A DNA stretch of 64,000 bases from a virus: the IMG/VR virus record IMGVR_UViG_3300025099_003636, positions 35,620 to 99,619 of that record. The stretch is one strand, 5' to 3'. Each line of letters begins with the position of its first letter. Position 1 is the first letter of the stretch. This document shows positions 7,991 through 15,512 of this stretch, piece by piece. The notes under the pieces were generated by a model. The model had not been told where the DNA came from. It saw nothing but the letters and a program-made list of their open reading frames with translations, and ran no database searches. The position numbers and the translations under genes were made by a program.

Positions 7991-10033
7991 ATGATAGAAT
8001 TTAGAGATTCAGATGCAGTTGAAGATGATTTCGGTGGTCCTAACCAACCGAATAAAGATATTCCTAATAGTAGTACCCCTATATTAGATAACTTTTCTAG
8101 AGATTTAACCACTTTAGCTTCTGAAGGGAAGTTGGACCCGGTTATCGGTAGAACAGATGAAGTAAAACGTTTAGTACAAATATTATCTAGGAGAAAGAAA
8201 AATAACCCCGTGCTTATTGGGGAACCTGGAGTAGGTAAAACTTCGGTAGTTGAGATGTTAGCTACCATGATTAATTCTGGTAATTGTCCCCGTACTTTGG
8301 TGGGTAAAAGAATTGTGTTACTAGAATTGTCGTCTTTGGTGGCTGGAACTAAGTATCGTGGTCAGTTTGAGGAAAGGATGAAAGCCATAATAGATGAATT
8401 ACGAGAAAATAAAGATGTTATTATTTTTATAGATGAAATACATACTGTTATAGGTACTGGTAATTCTTCTGGTAATTTGGACGCTGCGAACATTTTTAAA
8501 CCACCATTGGCTAGAGGAGAAGTTCAGTGTATTGGTGCTACAACACTAGATGAGTATAGAGAAAAAATAGAAAAAGACGGTGCACTAGAAAGAAGATTCC
8601 AAAAAGTTATAATAGAACCACCATCTGTTGCTGATACTGTAGAAATTTTAAATAACATAAAACATGTCTATGAAAATCACCACAATGTACTTTATGATGA
8701 TGAAATTGTTGATTTATGTGTTAAGTTAGCTGACAGGTATATAAGTGATAGGGCATTTCCAGATAAAGCTATAGACATTATGGATGAAGTGGGTGCTACT
8801 GTACAGATTGATGTTAAAACACCTAAGTCAATCACTAAACTTAAATTAGATATAGAAGAAGTTAAGTTGGAAAAGATTAATGTGGTAAAATCTCAAATGT
8901 ACGAAAAAGCTGCTGACCTTAGGGACGTGGAACGTAAATTAAAAACTAAATTAGATACGGTAACAAATAAGTGGGAAGAAAAACAATCTAGTAATAAAAT
9001 AACTATAACTAGTTCTGATGTTATGTCGGTAGTTTCTAGAATAACCAGAATACCTTTAAGTAGGATGAATCAAAACCAAAAAAAGAATTTATTAAATCTA
9101 GATAAACAACTCAAAAAATATGTTATTGGTCAGGATAAAGCAATAGAAACAATAGTTAAATCTATTAGAAGAAATTCTGTTGGTATTAAGGAGTTGAATA
9201 AGCCTGTTGGTTCTTTTATTTGTTTAGGTCCTACTGGTGTTGGTAAAACTCATATAGCCAAAAAATTAGCTGAACTAATGTTTGGGTCTGAAGAATCTTT
9301 AATTCGTGTGGATATGTCTGAATTCCAAGAAAAACATTCTTTATCTAGACTGATAGGTTCTCCTCCAGGTTATGTGGGGTACAATGAAGGTGGCCAATTT
9401 ACAGAAAAAGTAAGACAGAAACCTTATTCTTTAATTCTATTTGATGAAATAGAAAAAGGTCATAAAGACATTTTCAATGTATTATTGCAGATATTAGATG
9501 ATGGTTACGTTACAGACGCTTCTGGTAGAAAGATTAATTTTAGAAATACTTTAATAATGATGACTTCCAATATTGGAGTTAAGCAATCTCAGGACTTTGG
9601 TGGTGGTTTAGGTTTTGTTACCAAAGCAACCCAACAAACTGATAAAGAACGAGTTAGGAGTATTATATCTAAAACATTAAAAGACACTTTTAATCCAGAA
9701 TTTTTAAATAGATTAGATGATATTATATTTTTTGAGTCTTTAGAGGGTGAGAGCATTAAAAAGATTGTACGACTGGAGCTGGCTCTTTTATTAGAAAGAT
9801 TAAAAGAAAAAAAATACTTAGTTAAGTTTGGTCGTAGTGTTGTAGAACATATTAGTGAAATTGGTTATGATAGTAAGTTTGGTGCTAGACCATTAAAAAG
9901 AGCTATACAATCAGAGGTGGAAGATTATATATCAGAAGAAATTCTAAAAGGTTCAATACTAGAAGATATACCATATAGTATTGCTTATAATAAAGTTACT
10001 GAGAAGTTTAAATTAACAGAAAAAGATAAATAG
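7991..10033 (+). CDS. clpC: ClpC-type AAA+ unfoldase lacking the N domain
   Basis: 680 residues with two AAA+ modules. D1 has Walker A GEPGVGKT near residue 80 and Walker B IIFIDEIH. A short ClpC-type M domain follows (near residues 285-330, with VVKSQMYEKAADLRD). D2 has Walker A GPTGVGKT near residue 412 and Walker B LILFDEIEKGHKD. Near residue 540, GGGLGF occupies the place of the ClpP-docking loop of ClpC. The protein begins with the linker that normally follows the Clp N domain, so only that adaptor-binding domain is missing. This suggests a protease-coupled unfoldase that uses host ClpP and has altered substrate choice. ClpB is less likely because the long M domain is absent. Confidence 0.85.
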   Translation: MIEFRDSDAVEDDFGGPNQPNKDIPNSSTPILDNFSRDLTTLASEGKLDPVIGRTDEVKRLVQILSRRKKNNPVLIGEPGVGKTSVVEMLATMINSGNCPRTLVGKRIVLLELSSLVAGTKYRGQFEERMKAIIDELRENKDVIIFIDEIHTVIGTGNSSGNLDAANIFKPPLARGEVQCIGATTLDEYREKIEKDGALERRFQKVIIEPPSVADTVEILNNIKHVYENHHNVLYDDEIVDLCVKLADRYISDRAFPDKAIDIMDEVGATVQIDVKTPKSITKLKLDIEEVKLEKINVVKSQMYEKAADLRDVERKLKTKLDTVTNKWEEKQSSNKITITSSDVMSVVSRITRIPLSRMNQNQKKNLLNLDKQLKKYVIGQDKAIETIVKSIRRNSVGIKELNKPVGSFICLGPTGVGKTHIAKKLAELMFGSEESLIRVDMSEFQEKHSLSRLIGSPPGYVGYNEGGQFTEKVRQKPYSLILFDEIEKGHKDIFNVLLQILDDGYVTDASGRKINFRNTLIMMTSNIGVKQSQDFGGGLGFVTKATQQTDKERVRSIISKTLKDTFNPEFLNRLDDIIFFESLEGESIKKIVRLELALLLERLKEKKYLVKFGRSVVEHISEIGYDSKFGARPLKRAIQSEVEDYISEEILKGSILEDIPYSIAYNKVTEKFKLTEKDK

Positions 10034-10050
10034 TATGATATTTATTAACA

Positions 10051-11151
10051 ATGAAACTAATAATAACACAAAGACAATCTAATCTTCTTATTAAAGAAGC
10101 CATGGGGGTACCCAAACCTATAGAGTTTTGGGTTGACTCTATGTCTTCCTTGGTTAGAGATGGTTTATTAATGTTAGTTTCTTCTGACGACACATCTATT
10201 GATTTTACCGGGGATGAGGTTCAAGAAAAAGTTACTTCTTTAGGGTGGAACACTTCTAATGAAAGTTTTACTAAGTTTCCATTAGCTGAACCTAATTTAA
10301 AGTTAGACTTAGTTATTGTTCCTGATGAAGATGTTAAAATAGGTGATGACTATATAAATAACGCTTCTTTTGATACTGCTGATATGGATATCAAAGAAGC
10401 TACTTTTGATGATGGTGTTACAAGACCTTTATTAGTTGGTGGTACTATTACTCTAGAACTAACTATACCGCAATCTTCATATGATAATGTAAGTTTTGTT
10501 GAATTATTTGATTCAGAAATAAAACCTTATGTTGAGGCTGTTCTATTCCATGAATTAACTCATGTTTATGAATTTTATAACAGATTACTGAATTCTTCCC
10601 TAGACCCTAGTTTCGAGAATATGAGTAGTACAACATCTATGTTAAATAAAATGGGGTTAGTTGATGATTGGGATGAATTAATGTTTTTAGTTTACTTGCA
10701 TTTATCTTTTGAATTAAATGCTCGTGTTTCTGAGGTTTATGGTTTAATTAGAAATAAAAATATAAAGTCTAAAGAAGAGTTTATAGAATTTTTAAAGACT
10801 TCCAGAGCTTTTTCTTACGCTAAAAGATTAAGAAATTTCAAAGCTGATAACTATTATAGTGATTTTGAAGTCCCTCAAGAAACCATAGATAGAGTTAGAG
10901 AGTATGATGGAAAAGAAACACCAATAGATGAAATTAAAGAAATCGTTTTACAACAATTAATTGATAACTGGGTTGTATCTTATAAGAATTTATTAAATGA
11001 TTTTTCAGACGATGAAAATCTATCTATACCCACTTTACCACCAAAGGTAACTTCTTCACCTCAAAAATTTCTTAAGTTCTGGGAGAAAAGATTTAATTCA
11101 GCTGGTGAAGATTCTATCAGAAAAATATCCAAACTTTATTCCTTAATTTAA
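10051..11151 (+). CDS. Tagged zinc-metalloprotease-like protein
   Basis: 366 residues. The N-terminus ends in L-I-K-E|A at residue 16, a tag like those of the putative virion proteins here. The zincin motif HELTH lies at 167-171 (FHELTHVYEFY), preceded by a hydrophobic helix. A third zinc ligand is not certain; E219 or a nearby residue in the helix with FELNARVSEVY is a candidate. The C-terminal third is helical and charged. It lies 17 bp after clpC, probably in the same operon. If the tag targets it to the head, it could be a protease delivered with the DNA. Activity is inferred from the motif only. Confidence 0.7.
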   Translation: MKLIITQRQSNLLIKEAMGVPKPIEFWVDSMSSLVRDGLLMLVSSDDTSIDFTGDEVQEKVTSLGWNTSNESFTKFPLAEPNLKLDLVIVPDEDVKIGDDYINNASFDTADMDIKEATFDDGVTRPLLVGGTITLELTIPQSSYDNVSFVELFDSEIKPYVEAVLFHELTHVYEFYNRLLNSSLDPSFENMSSTTSMLNKMGLVDDWDELMFLVYLHLSFELNARVSEVYGLIRNKNIKSKEEFIEFLKTSRAFSYAKRLRNFKADNYYSDFEVPQETIDRVREYDGKETPIDEIKEIVLQQLIDNWVVSYKNLLNDFSDDENLSIPTLPPKVTSSPQKFLKFWEKRFNSAGEDSIRKISKLYSLI

Positions 11152-11160
11152 TCACTTTCG

Positions 11161-11192
11161 TTTGGTTGCGTAATATTTTTTTCTTATCTTTG
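11161..11192 (+). promoter_or_regulatory. Promoter giving a leaderless sprT-like transcript
   Basis: TTTG at 11161-11164, 20 bp, then TATCTTTG at 11185-11192. The ATG starts 4 bp further on, so transcription should begin at or next to the start codon. Confidence 0.75.
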
Positions 11193-11196
11193 TAGT

Positions 11197-11697
11197 ATGA
11201 AATTAGAAAAAGCAAGAAATATAGCCCTTAGATTGATGAGAAAACACGGCCTCAATGATTACACTTTTAAGTGGGACAGAGCAGTTCGTAGATTTGGTTG
11301 TCATAATGGTAGATTAAAAACCCTCTCACTTTCTAGACCTATGACTCAACATGAAACTAACGAAAAAAGAGTAATCAATACCATTCTTCATGAAATTGCA
11401 CATGGATTAGATTATAAAAACAGAGGATATTCAAATCATGATGCCGAGTGGAAAAGAGTAGCTAGGTCTATAGGTTGTAGTGGTGAAAGATGTAGTAGTG
11501 GTTCTGGAGTAGACAAATCTCAATTTATGAAGTGGGTGGCTAGTTGTCCTAGTTGTGAAAAAGACGTTTATTACGCAAGAAAAACAAAAGTAGATAAAGC
11601 ATGTGGTAGTTGTTGTAAAAAACATAACAACAACAAATACACATCAAAGTATAAATTTAACTGGGAATTAAATCCTAAAGTTGTAAAATATAGATAA
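11197..11697 (+). CDS. SprT-like metalloprotease with zinc ribbon
   Basis: 166 residues. The catalytic motif HEIAH lies at 65-69, with a probable third ligand H81 in NHDAEW, as in SprT/Spartan proteases. A C-terminal four-cysteine zinc ribbon (CPSC, then CGSC) spans about residues 114-138. In eukaryotes this family cuts proteins crosslinked to DNA; bacterial and phage members are less well known. It has its own promoter, and its stop shares a base with the start of the next gene (TAATG). Confidence 0.85.
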   Translation: MKLEKARNIALRLMRKHGLNDYTFKWDRAVRRFGCHNGRLKTLSLSRPMTQHETNEKRVINTILHEIAHGLDYKNRGYSNHDAEWKRVARSIGCSGERCSSGSGVDKSQFMKWVASCPSCEKDVYYARKTKVDKACGSCCKKHNNNKYTSKYKFNWELNPKVVKYR

Positions 11698-12227
11698 TGG
11701 AAAAATTAAAATACAAAATAAAAAATGGACCAAGGGTAGAATCGGTAAATGAGTTTACCCTTAGTGATAACACTAAAGTAGCCATGTTTCAGGGATTTAG
11801 AGGTTCTTACCCTGACTTAGACTTTATTGTAAAATATAAAGAACCAACAAATAGGTTAAGGACCCCTTCCCACACACATTGGATTGTAGACTTATTAGTT
11901 AAAGCAGAATTTAACAAAGAACTGGTTAGAGACTTCGTTCAGAAGTATTTGGACTTATACGATGTAATGACTCCTTTTGAAACCCAGGAAAGTCGTAACA
12001 ACTACGAACTACAGTATGTGGGAGAGTCTCTAACGGACTTTCAAGGCATAGATGGTTGTGGGTATCTAAGTGTGGAGTTTCTATCTAGTATCTTAGAGTT
12101 ATTCATTTTATGTGAAAAAAGGTCGGACGATGCATTTATGTTTAAAGGTTTATTACAATTAGTAATTGACTTCTGTGATGGTAAAAGAGATTACTATCAA
12201 GTAGTAGGTTACTCTAAAAGAGTTTAA
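11697..12227 (+). CDS. Hypothetical protein
   Basis: 176 residues, not recognised. It looks like a soluble alpha/beta protein with conserved-looking HTHWIVDLLVK and a GCGYLSVEFL segment. It has no tag, signal peptide or transmembrane helix. It is coupled by a 1-bp overlap to the SprT-like gene and is followed after 1 bp by the peptidase gene, so the three form a tight operon. Confidence 0.7.
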   Translation: MEKLKYKIKNGPRVESVNEFTLSDNTKVAMFQGFRGSYPDLDFIVKYKEPTNRLRTPSHTHWIVDLLVKAEFNKELVRDFVQKYLDLYDVMTPFETQESRNNYELQYVGESLTDFQGIDGCGYLSVEFLSSILELFILCEKRSDDAFMFKGLLQLVIDFCDGKRDYYQVVGYSKRV

Positions 12228-12228
12228 T

Positions 12229-13035
12229 ATGAAAGAAAAATTAAAAGAATTATTATCAATACCAACTAAGACTTGGGAGGAGGAAAGATTAATCAAATAT
12301 CTTATAGGTCATTTCGAAGAAAAGGGTTATAAATATGAAAAAGATGATTTAGGTAATCTGTATGTAACAAAAGGTATTTCCGATTATTTTCCTTTAGTTC
12401 TTGCACACACTGACAGTGTACACGACATTGAGGAGATGGAAGTCAGGGAAGAGTATTTGCCTAACTCACAAGGTGAAAGTAAATTAGCTCTTAAGGCTTA
12501 CACAAAAGAAGATGGTTTACCTACAGGGATAGGTGGTGATGATAAAGCTGGAGTTTTTATATGTTTACAATTACTGGAAAAGTTTGATGTGATTAAAGCT
12601 TTTTTTCCAGTTGCTGAAGAGACTGGATGTCATGGAAGTAGAGGTGCTAATGAAGAGTTTTTTAAGGATGTTGGTTACGCGATACAATTTGACTCTACTG
12701 AAAATGATACCATGTCTCTTTCCTTAATGGGCGTTAAATTATTCGAAGAGAAATCTGAATTTTTTAATAAAACTCGTAACGTAATTTTAGAGCATGGTTT
12801 TACTGAGTGGAGACATCACCCATATACTGACACTATGATTTTAAAAGAAAAGTTTAATTTTGCTTGTTTAAATTTTGCTGCGGGTTATTATAATTACCAC
12901 ACAAGTAATGAATATGTGGTTGTAGAAGACGTAATAAACTCTATAAAATTAGGAGAAAATGTCATAAAAAAATTAGGTAATTATTTTTATGAATTTAAAC
13001 CGGTTCAAGAAAAGTCTAGTTCTTGGTGGGGGTAA
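12229..13035 (+). CDS. M20/PepT-like metallopeptidase
   Basis: 268 residues, shorter than typical peptidase T (about 400) and apparently lacking most of the dimerisation domain. The metal-binding landmarks are all present: H60-T-D62, G-G-D-D-K-A-G with D104/D105, the catalytic pair E130-E131 in AEETGCHGS, D154 in QFDSTE, and a C-terminal YNYHTSNEYV histidine. The family removes amino acids from small peptides in the cytosol. It could recycle peptides released by the ClpC and tmRNA system encoded beside it, but that is inference. Its 3' end overlaps the convergent gene by 20 bp. Confidence 0.8.
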   Translation: MKEKLKELLSIPTKTWEEERLIKYLIGHFEEKGYKYEKDDLGNLYVTKGISDYFPLVLAHTDSVHDIEEMEVREEYLPNSQGESKLALKAYTKEDGLPTGIGGDDKAGVFICLQLLEKFDVIKAFFPVAEETGCHGSRGANEEFFKDVGYAIQFDSTENDTMSLSLMGVKLFEEKSEFFNKTRNVILEHGFTEWRHHPYTDTMILKEKFNFACLNFAAGYYNYHTSNEYVVVEDVINSIKLGENVIKKLGNYFYEFKPVQEKSSSWWG

Positions 13036-13588
13036 TAAGTGACTCCAACCAATCCGCAACAGGATTATAAATAAAAGTTTCTGAATTGTTAAATATTTGC
13101 CTAAAGTCTTCATACTCAGCATGATTCCTTCTTGGGTTTGATTTATACTCTATCGTAGGATATAAACCTATTTTTTCCACTTCCATAACCATATTTCTAA
13201 TAGTATCTTCTAGTTGTCTTACTTGTAATTTTTTCCAAATACCATCATAATTAAGTTCTGGAGATGTTCTATGTATTTGGTCTAGTATTATTGTTTTCCA
13301 ATTATTATCTAAATAATTTATTAAATAAAAATCTTTTTTTTCTTTTATTTTTTCTAAACTCAAAGTTAACTCTTGTTCTTTTATAGGTAATTTAATACTT
13401 ATATTTTCTAACACATTTAGTGTTTTTGGGTTCCAACTGGAGTCTTTATTAACAAAATGTAACATTGTAGCTGTTTTCTTATCAACCTCTAATATATTAC
13501 TTATATTTGTTATTTGAATTAAAGTATCATCACTAGAATTTTCTATTATTCTATCTACCCTATCTAATATTTTAGTTAATTCACTCAC
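13016..13588 (-). CDS. Hypothetical protein
   Basis: 190 residues, not recognised. The first 60 residues contain ILDRVDRII and a possible helix pair with VDKKTATMLHFVNKD. The rest is mixed alpha/beta and ends in a Trp-rich helix. It is the only minus-strand gene between the clpC operon and the tmRNA, and converges on the peptidase gene. Confidence 0.65.
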   Translation of the reverse strand: MSELTKILDRVDRIIENSSDDTLIQITNISNILEVDKKTATMLHFVNKDSSWNPKTLNVLENISIKLPIKEQELTLSLEKIKEKKDFYLINYLDNNWKTIILDQIHRTSPELNYDGIWKKLQVRQLEDTIRNMVMEVEKIGLYPTIEYKSNPRRNHAEYEDFRQIFNNSETFIYNPVADWLESLITPTKN

Positions 13589-13610
13589 TTTATCTTTTTA
13601 TTATAAATAT

Positions 13611-13641
13611 TTTGTTTTGTACAATAATTTACATATATTTG
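13611..13641 (+). promoter_or_regulatory. Promoter for the small ORF and tmRNA
   Basis: TTTG at 13611-13614, 19 bp, then TATATTTG at 13634-13641. It would drive the 62-residue ORF and, since no gap follows that ORF, also the tmRNA. Confidence 0.65.
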
Positions 13642-13666
13642 TACTATATATAAATAAATAAATATT

Positions 13667-13855
13667 ATGCCAAAATCGAGAAATAGAAAAAACCACAGTA
13701 AGAAAGTTGCTGCTAGAAATCAAAGACTTAAACAAGAACAAAATGCTCTTAGTAAACAAATGGAATTAATGAAAGAAGAGTATATCAAAAAAATGGCTGA
13801 AGAAGCTAAAGAAAAAGAAGTCGATGCGGGTGAAGTACCTTTAACATTGGGTTAA
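13667..13855 (+). CDS. Small charged helical protein upstream of tmRNA
   Basis: 62 residues. The first 20 are strongly basic (Lys, Arg, Asn, His) and could bind nucleic acid. The remainder is a charged helix with Glu and Lys. Its stop codon is 5 bp from the 5' end of the tmRNA, so both must come from one transcript that is then cut at the mature tmRNA end. A role in tmRNA expression is possible but unsupported. Confidence 0.6.
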   Translation: MPKSRNRKNHSKKVAARNQRLKQEQNALSKQMELMKEEYIKKMAEEAKEKEVDAGEVPLTLG

Positions 13856-13860
13856 CATAT

Positions 13861-14271
13861 GGGGGTGACTGGAATTGATTGGCATCAGTCGATTAGTGTC
13901 AGCACGTCAAGCCTGAATTAAGCTTGTAAAACTGATTCATTTTTTTAACTGGCAAAACAATTGCTAAGTTGGTGACTTTAGGACTTGTCCGTGAGGAGTC
14001 AACAGTGGCTGTAGCGTAACTAAGTTACGACATAGCTCCATCTCTTCTAAAGAATTTAAGATTTGTGTCTTTAGTTTTTGGGGTGTCAAATAGACAAATC
14101 GAACCCGGTAACGTTTTCCACCGGTATGATGTATAGGGGGACTTGGGACTGATTTGAAGGTTGTTTATTCTATAGAATTAAGTCCGACAACAAAAGAATA
14201 AACTAAACGTGTAGGATAGACGTTAGTAGAAGATGAACAAGACGTGGGTTCGAAACCCACCACCTCCACCA
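13861..14271 (+). ncRNA. ssrA: Transfer-messenger RNA (tmRNA)
   Basis: 411 nt in one piece. The 5' end GGGGGTGACT and the 3' end CACCTCC-ACCA form a 7-bp acceptor stem with one G-U pair, with CCA encoded. The T arm GTGGG-TTCGAAA-CCCAC is perfect. The tag reading frame ends at GTG-GCT-GTA-GCG-TAA (14005-14019), giving a C-terminus TVAVA. The bases GTC at 13987-13989 resemble those just before the E. coli resume codon, so a tag near REESTVAVA is likely, but the resume point is not certain. tmRNA rescues stalled ribosomes and marks the product for ClpXP- or ClpC-type proteases. It needs SmpB, which is not seen here. Confidence 0.93.
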
Positions 14272-14276
14272 AAAAG

Positions 14277-14303
14277 AAAAGGACCATTAGGTCCTTTTTT
14301 TAT
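14277..14303 (+). terminator. Intrinsic terminator after tmRNA
   Basis: A 9-bp stem AAAAGGACC/GGTCCTTTT with an ATTA loop is followed by a U-run. It ends next to the stop of the convergent gene and could work in both directions. Confidence 0.85.
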
Positions 14304-15511
14304 TTTAATAATTTTGCTAACCCTATTGGTTCTTTTCTTAATACACTTATTAAACCTTCATTAATTGTATTAACTATTGTACCTTCAGAATCAATATCAA
14401 AAGGTATGTTATTTATATATTTTTTGATACCATTTATATATTTTTTAGGTATACTACCTCCTAGGTTAGTTGAAATTCTCTTTCTTATGACGTTTGGACT
14501 AAATTGTATGTTGAAGTCGTCGAATAAAGGTGCTGACATTGATGCTCCACTAAAAAATCCTAAGTACTCACCACCTGGACTTTTCATTAACATATCACTT
14601 TTTTTCCTGTCACCTTTAGATGCGGAACTTAAAGAATAACCTCTATATTCTAATATTGTTAATGCTTTTGCTAAATCTTCAATATAACTAGAATCAACGT
14701 CTTCACCATAAAAACCTTTTTCTGTACTTATTCTAAAATCTGGATATGTTTGGTTTAAACTGGCTATAACTTCTAAAGCTCTTTCGTATATTGCATCATA
14801 TGTCCTATCAAATTTAGCTTTACTTGTAGCATACCCTTTTATTATCTGTGTACCTTTTATACATCTACCAATATCACCACAATCGTCAGTCACACAAAAA
14901 CAAAATTCATTTTCTAGTTCAACTTCTTTTTCAAATTCACATCTAGACTTTACTGTAGCTTCTGAATTATAGTTAACAGCATCTGGGTCCATACAACCCT
15001 TTATTTCTTCAATTGGTGCGACAACACCTTTATCATCAGCAACACAACCACAGTTACTATCACTCCACCTTACAAGTTCACCCCCACTTTTTCTTTCAGA
15101 ACACTTTTTAACCTCATCATCATAATCTGAACCTAACTTTTTTTTACATTTTTCTTTAGCTGATTTTGGTTTTACTACGTTATTATCACAAGCTGTTTTT
15201 AATTTTTCAACATAAGAACTAATGTCAGTATCGAACCAAACAGATTTTTTTATAATATCGACTAAAGTGTTGTAAATTTCACATAGGTCTTCAGCTACTT
15301 TAGGTCCCTTAGAAGCTTCACCAATTTTTTTTATTGCCTTATTAATAGTATCTCCCTTAGAAAAATGATTACCTTTCTCATTAAGTTTTAAATGTTTACC
15401 AATATTATTATATGGGGCATTTTTATTTACTCCCGCAATGTTTTCGGTTTTGGTTAATAAAAAATCTTTATTACCTTTACAACATTCTAAATTTCCTAAC
15501 TTTTCAGCCAT
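14300..15511 (-). CDS. Cysteine-rich putative virion protein with a GCMDPxAxNYN motif
   Basis: 403 residues. Residues 1-130 are basic and helical with several cysteines. Near residue 170, GCMDPDAVNYN followed by a Cys matches the GC[TM]D-x-x-A-x-N-Y-[ND] element frequent in large secreted Bacteroidota proteins. A Cys-rich FCFCVTDDCGDIGRC segment follows, then a globular C-terminal domain of about 190 residues. The C-terminus (TINEGLISVL) resembles that of the next gene. It lies 1 bp after the 761-residue protein. Export or a virion-surface role is inferred. Confidence 0.65.
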   Translation of the reverse strand: MAEKLGNLECCKGNKDFLLTKTENIAGVNKNAPYNNIGKHLKLNEKGNHFSKGDTINKAIKKIGEASKGPKVAEDLCEIYNTLVDIIKKSVWFDTDISSYVEKLKTACDNNVVKPKSAKEKCKKKLGSDYDDEVKKCSERKSGGELVRWSDSNCGCVADDKGVVAPIEEIKGCMDPDAVNYNSEATVKSRCEFEKEVELENEFCFCVTDDCGDIGRCIKGTQIIKGYATSKAKFDRTYDAIYERALEVIASLNQTYPDFRISTEKGFYGEDVDSSYIEDLAKALTILEYRGYSLSSASKGDRKKSDMLMKSPGGEYLGFFSGASMSAPLFDDFNIQFSPNVIRKRISTNLGGSIPKKYINGIKKYINNIPFDIDSEGTIVNTINEGLISVLRKEPIGLAKLLK

Positions 15512-15512
15512 T

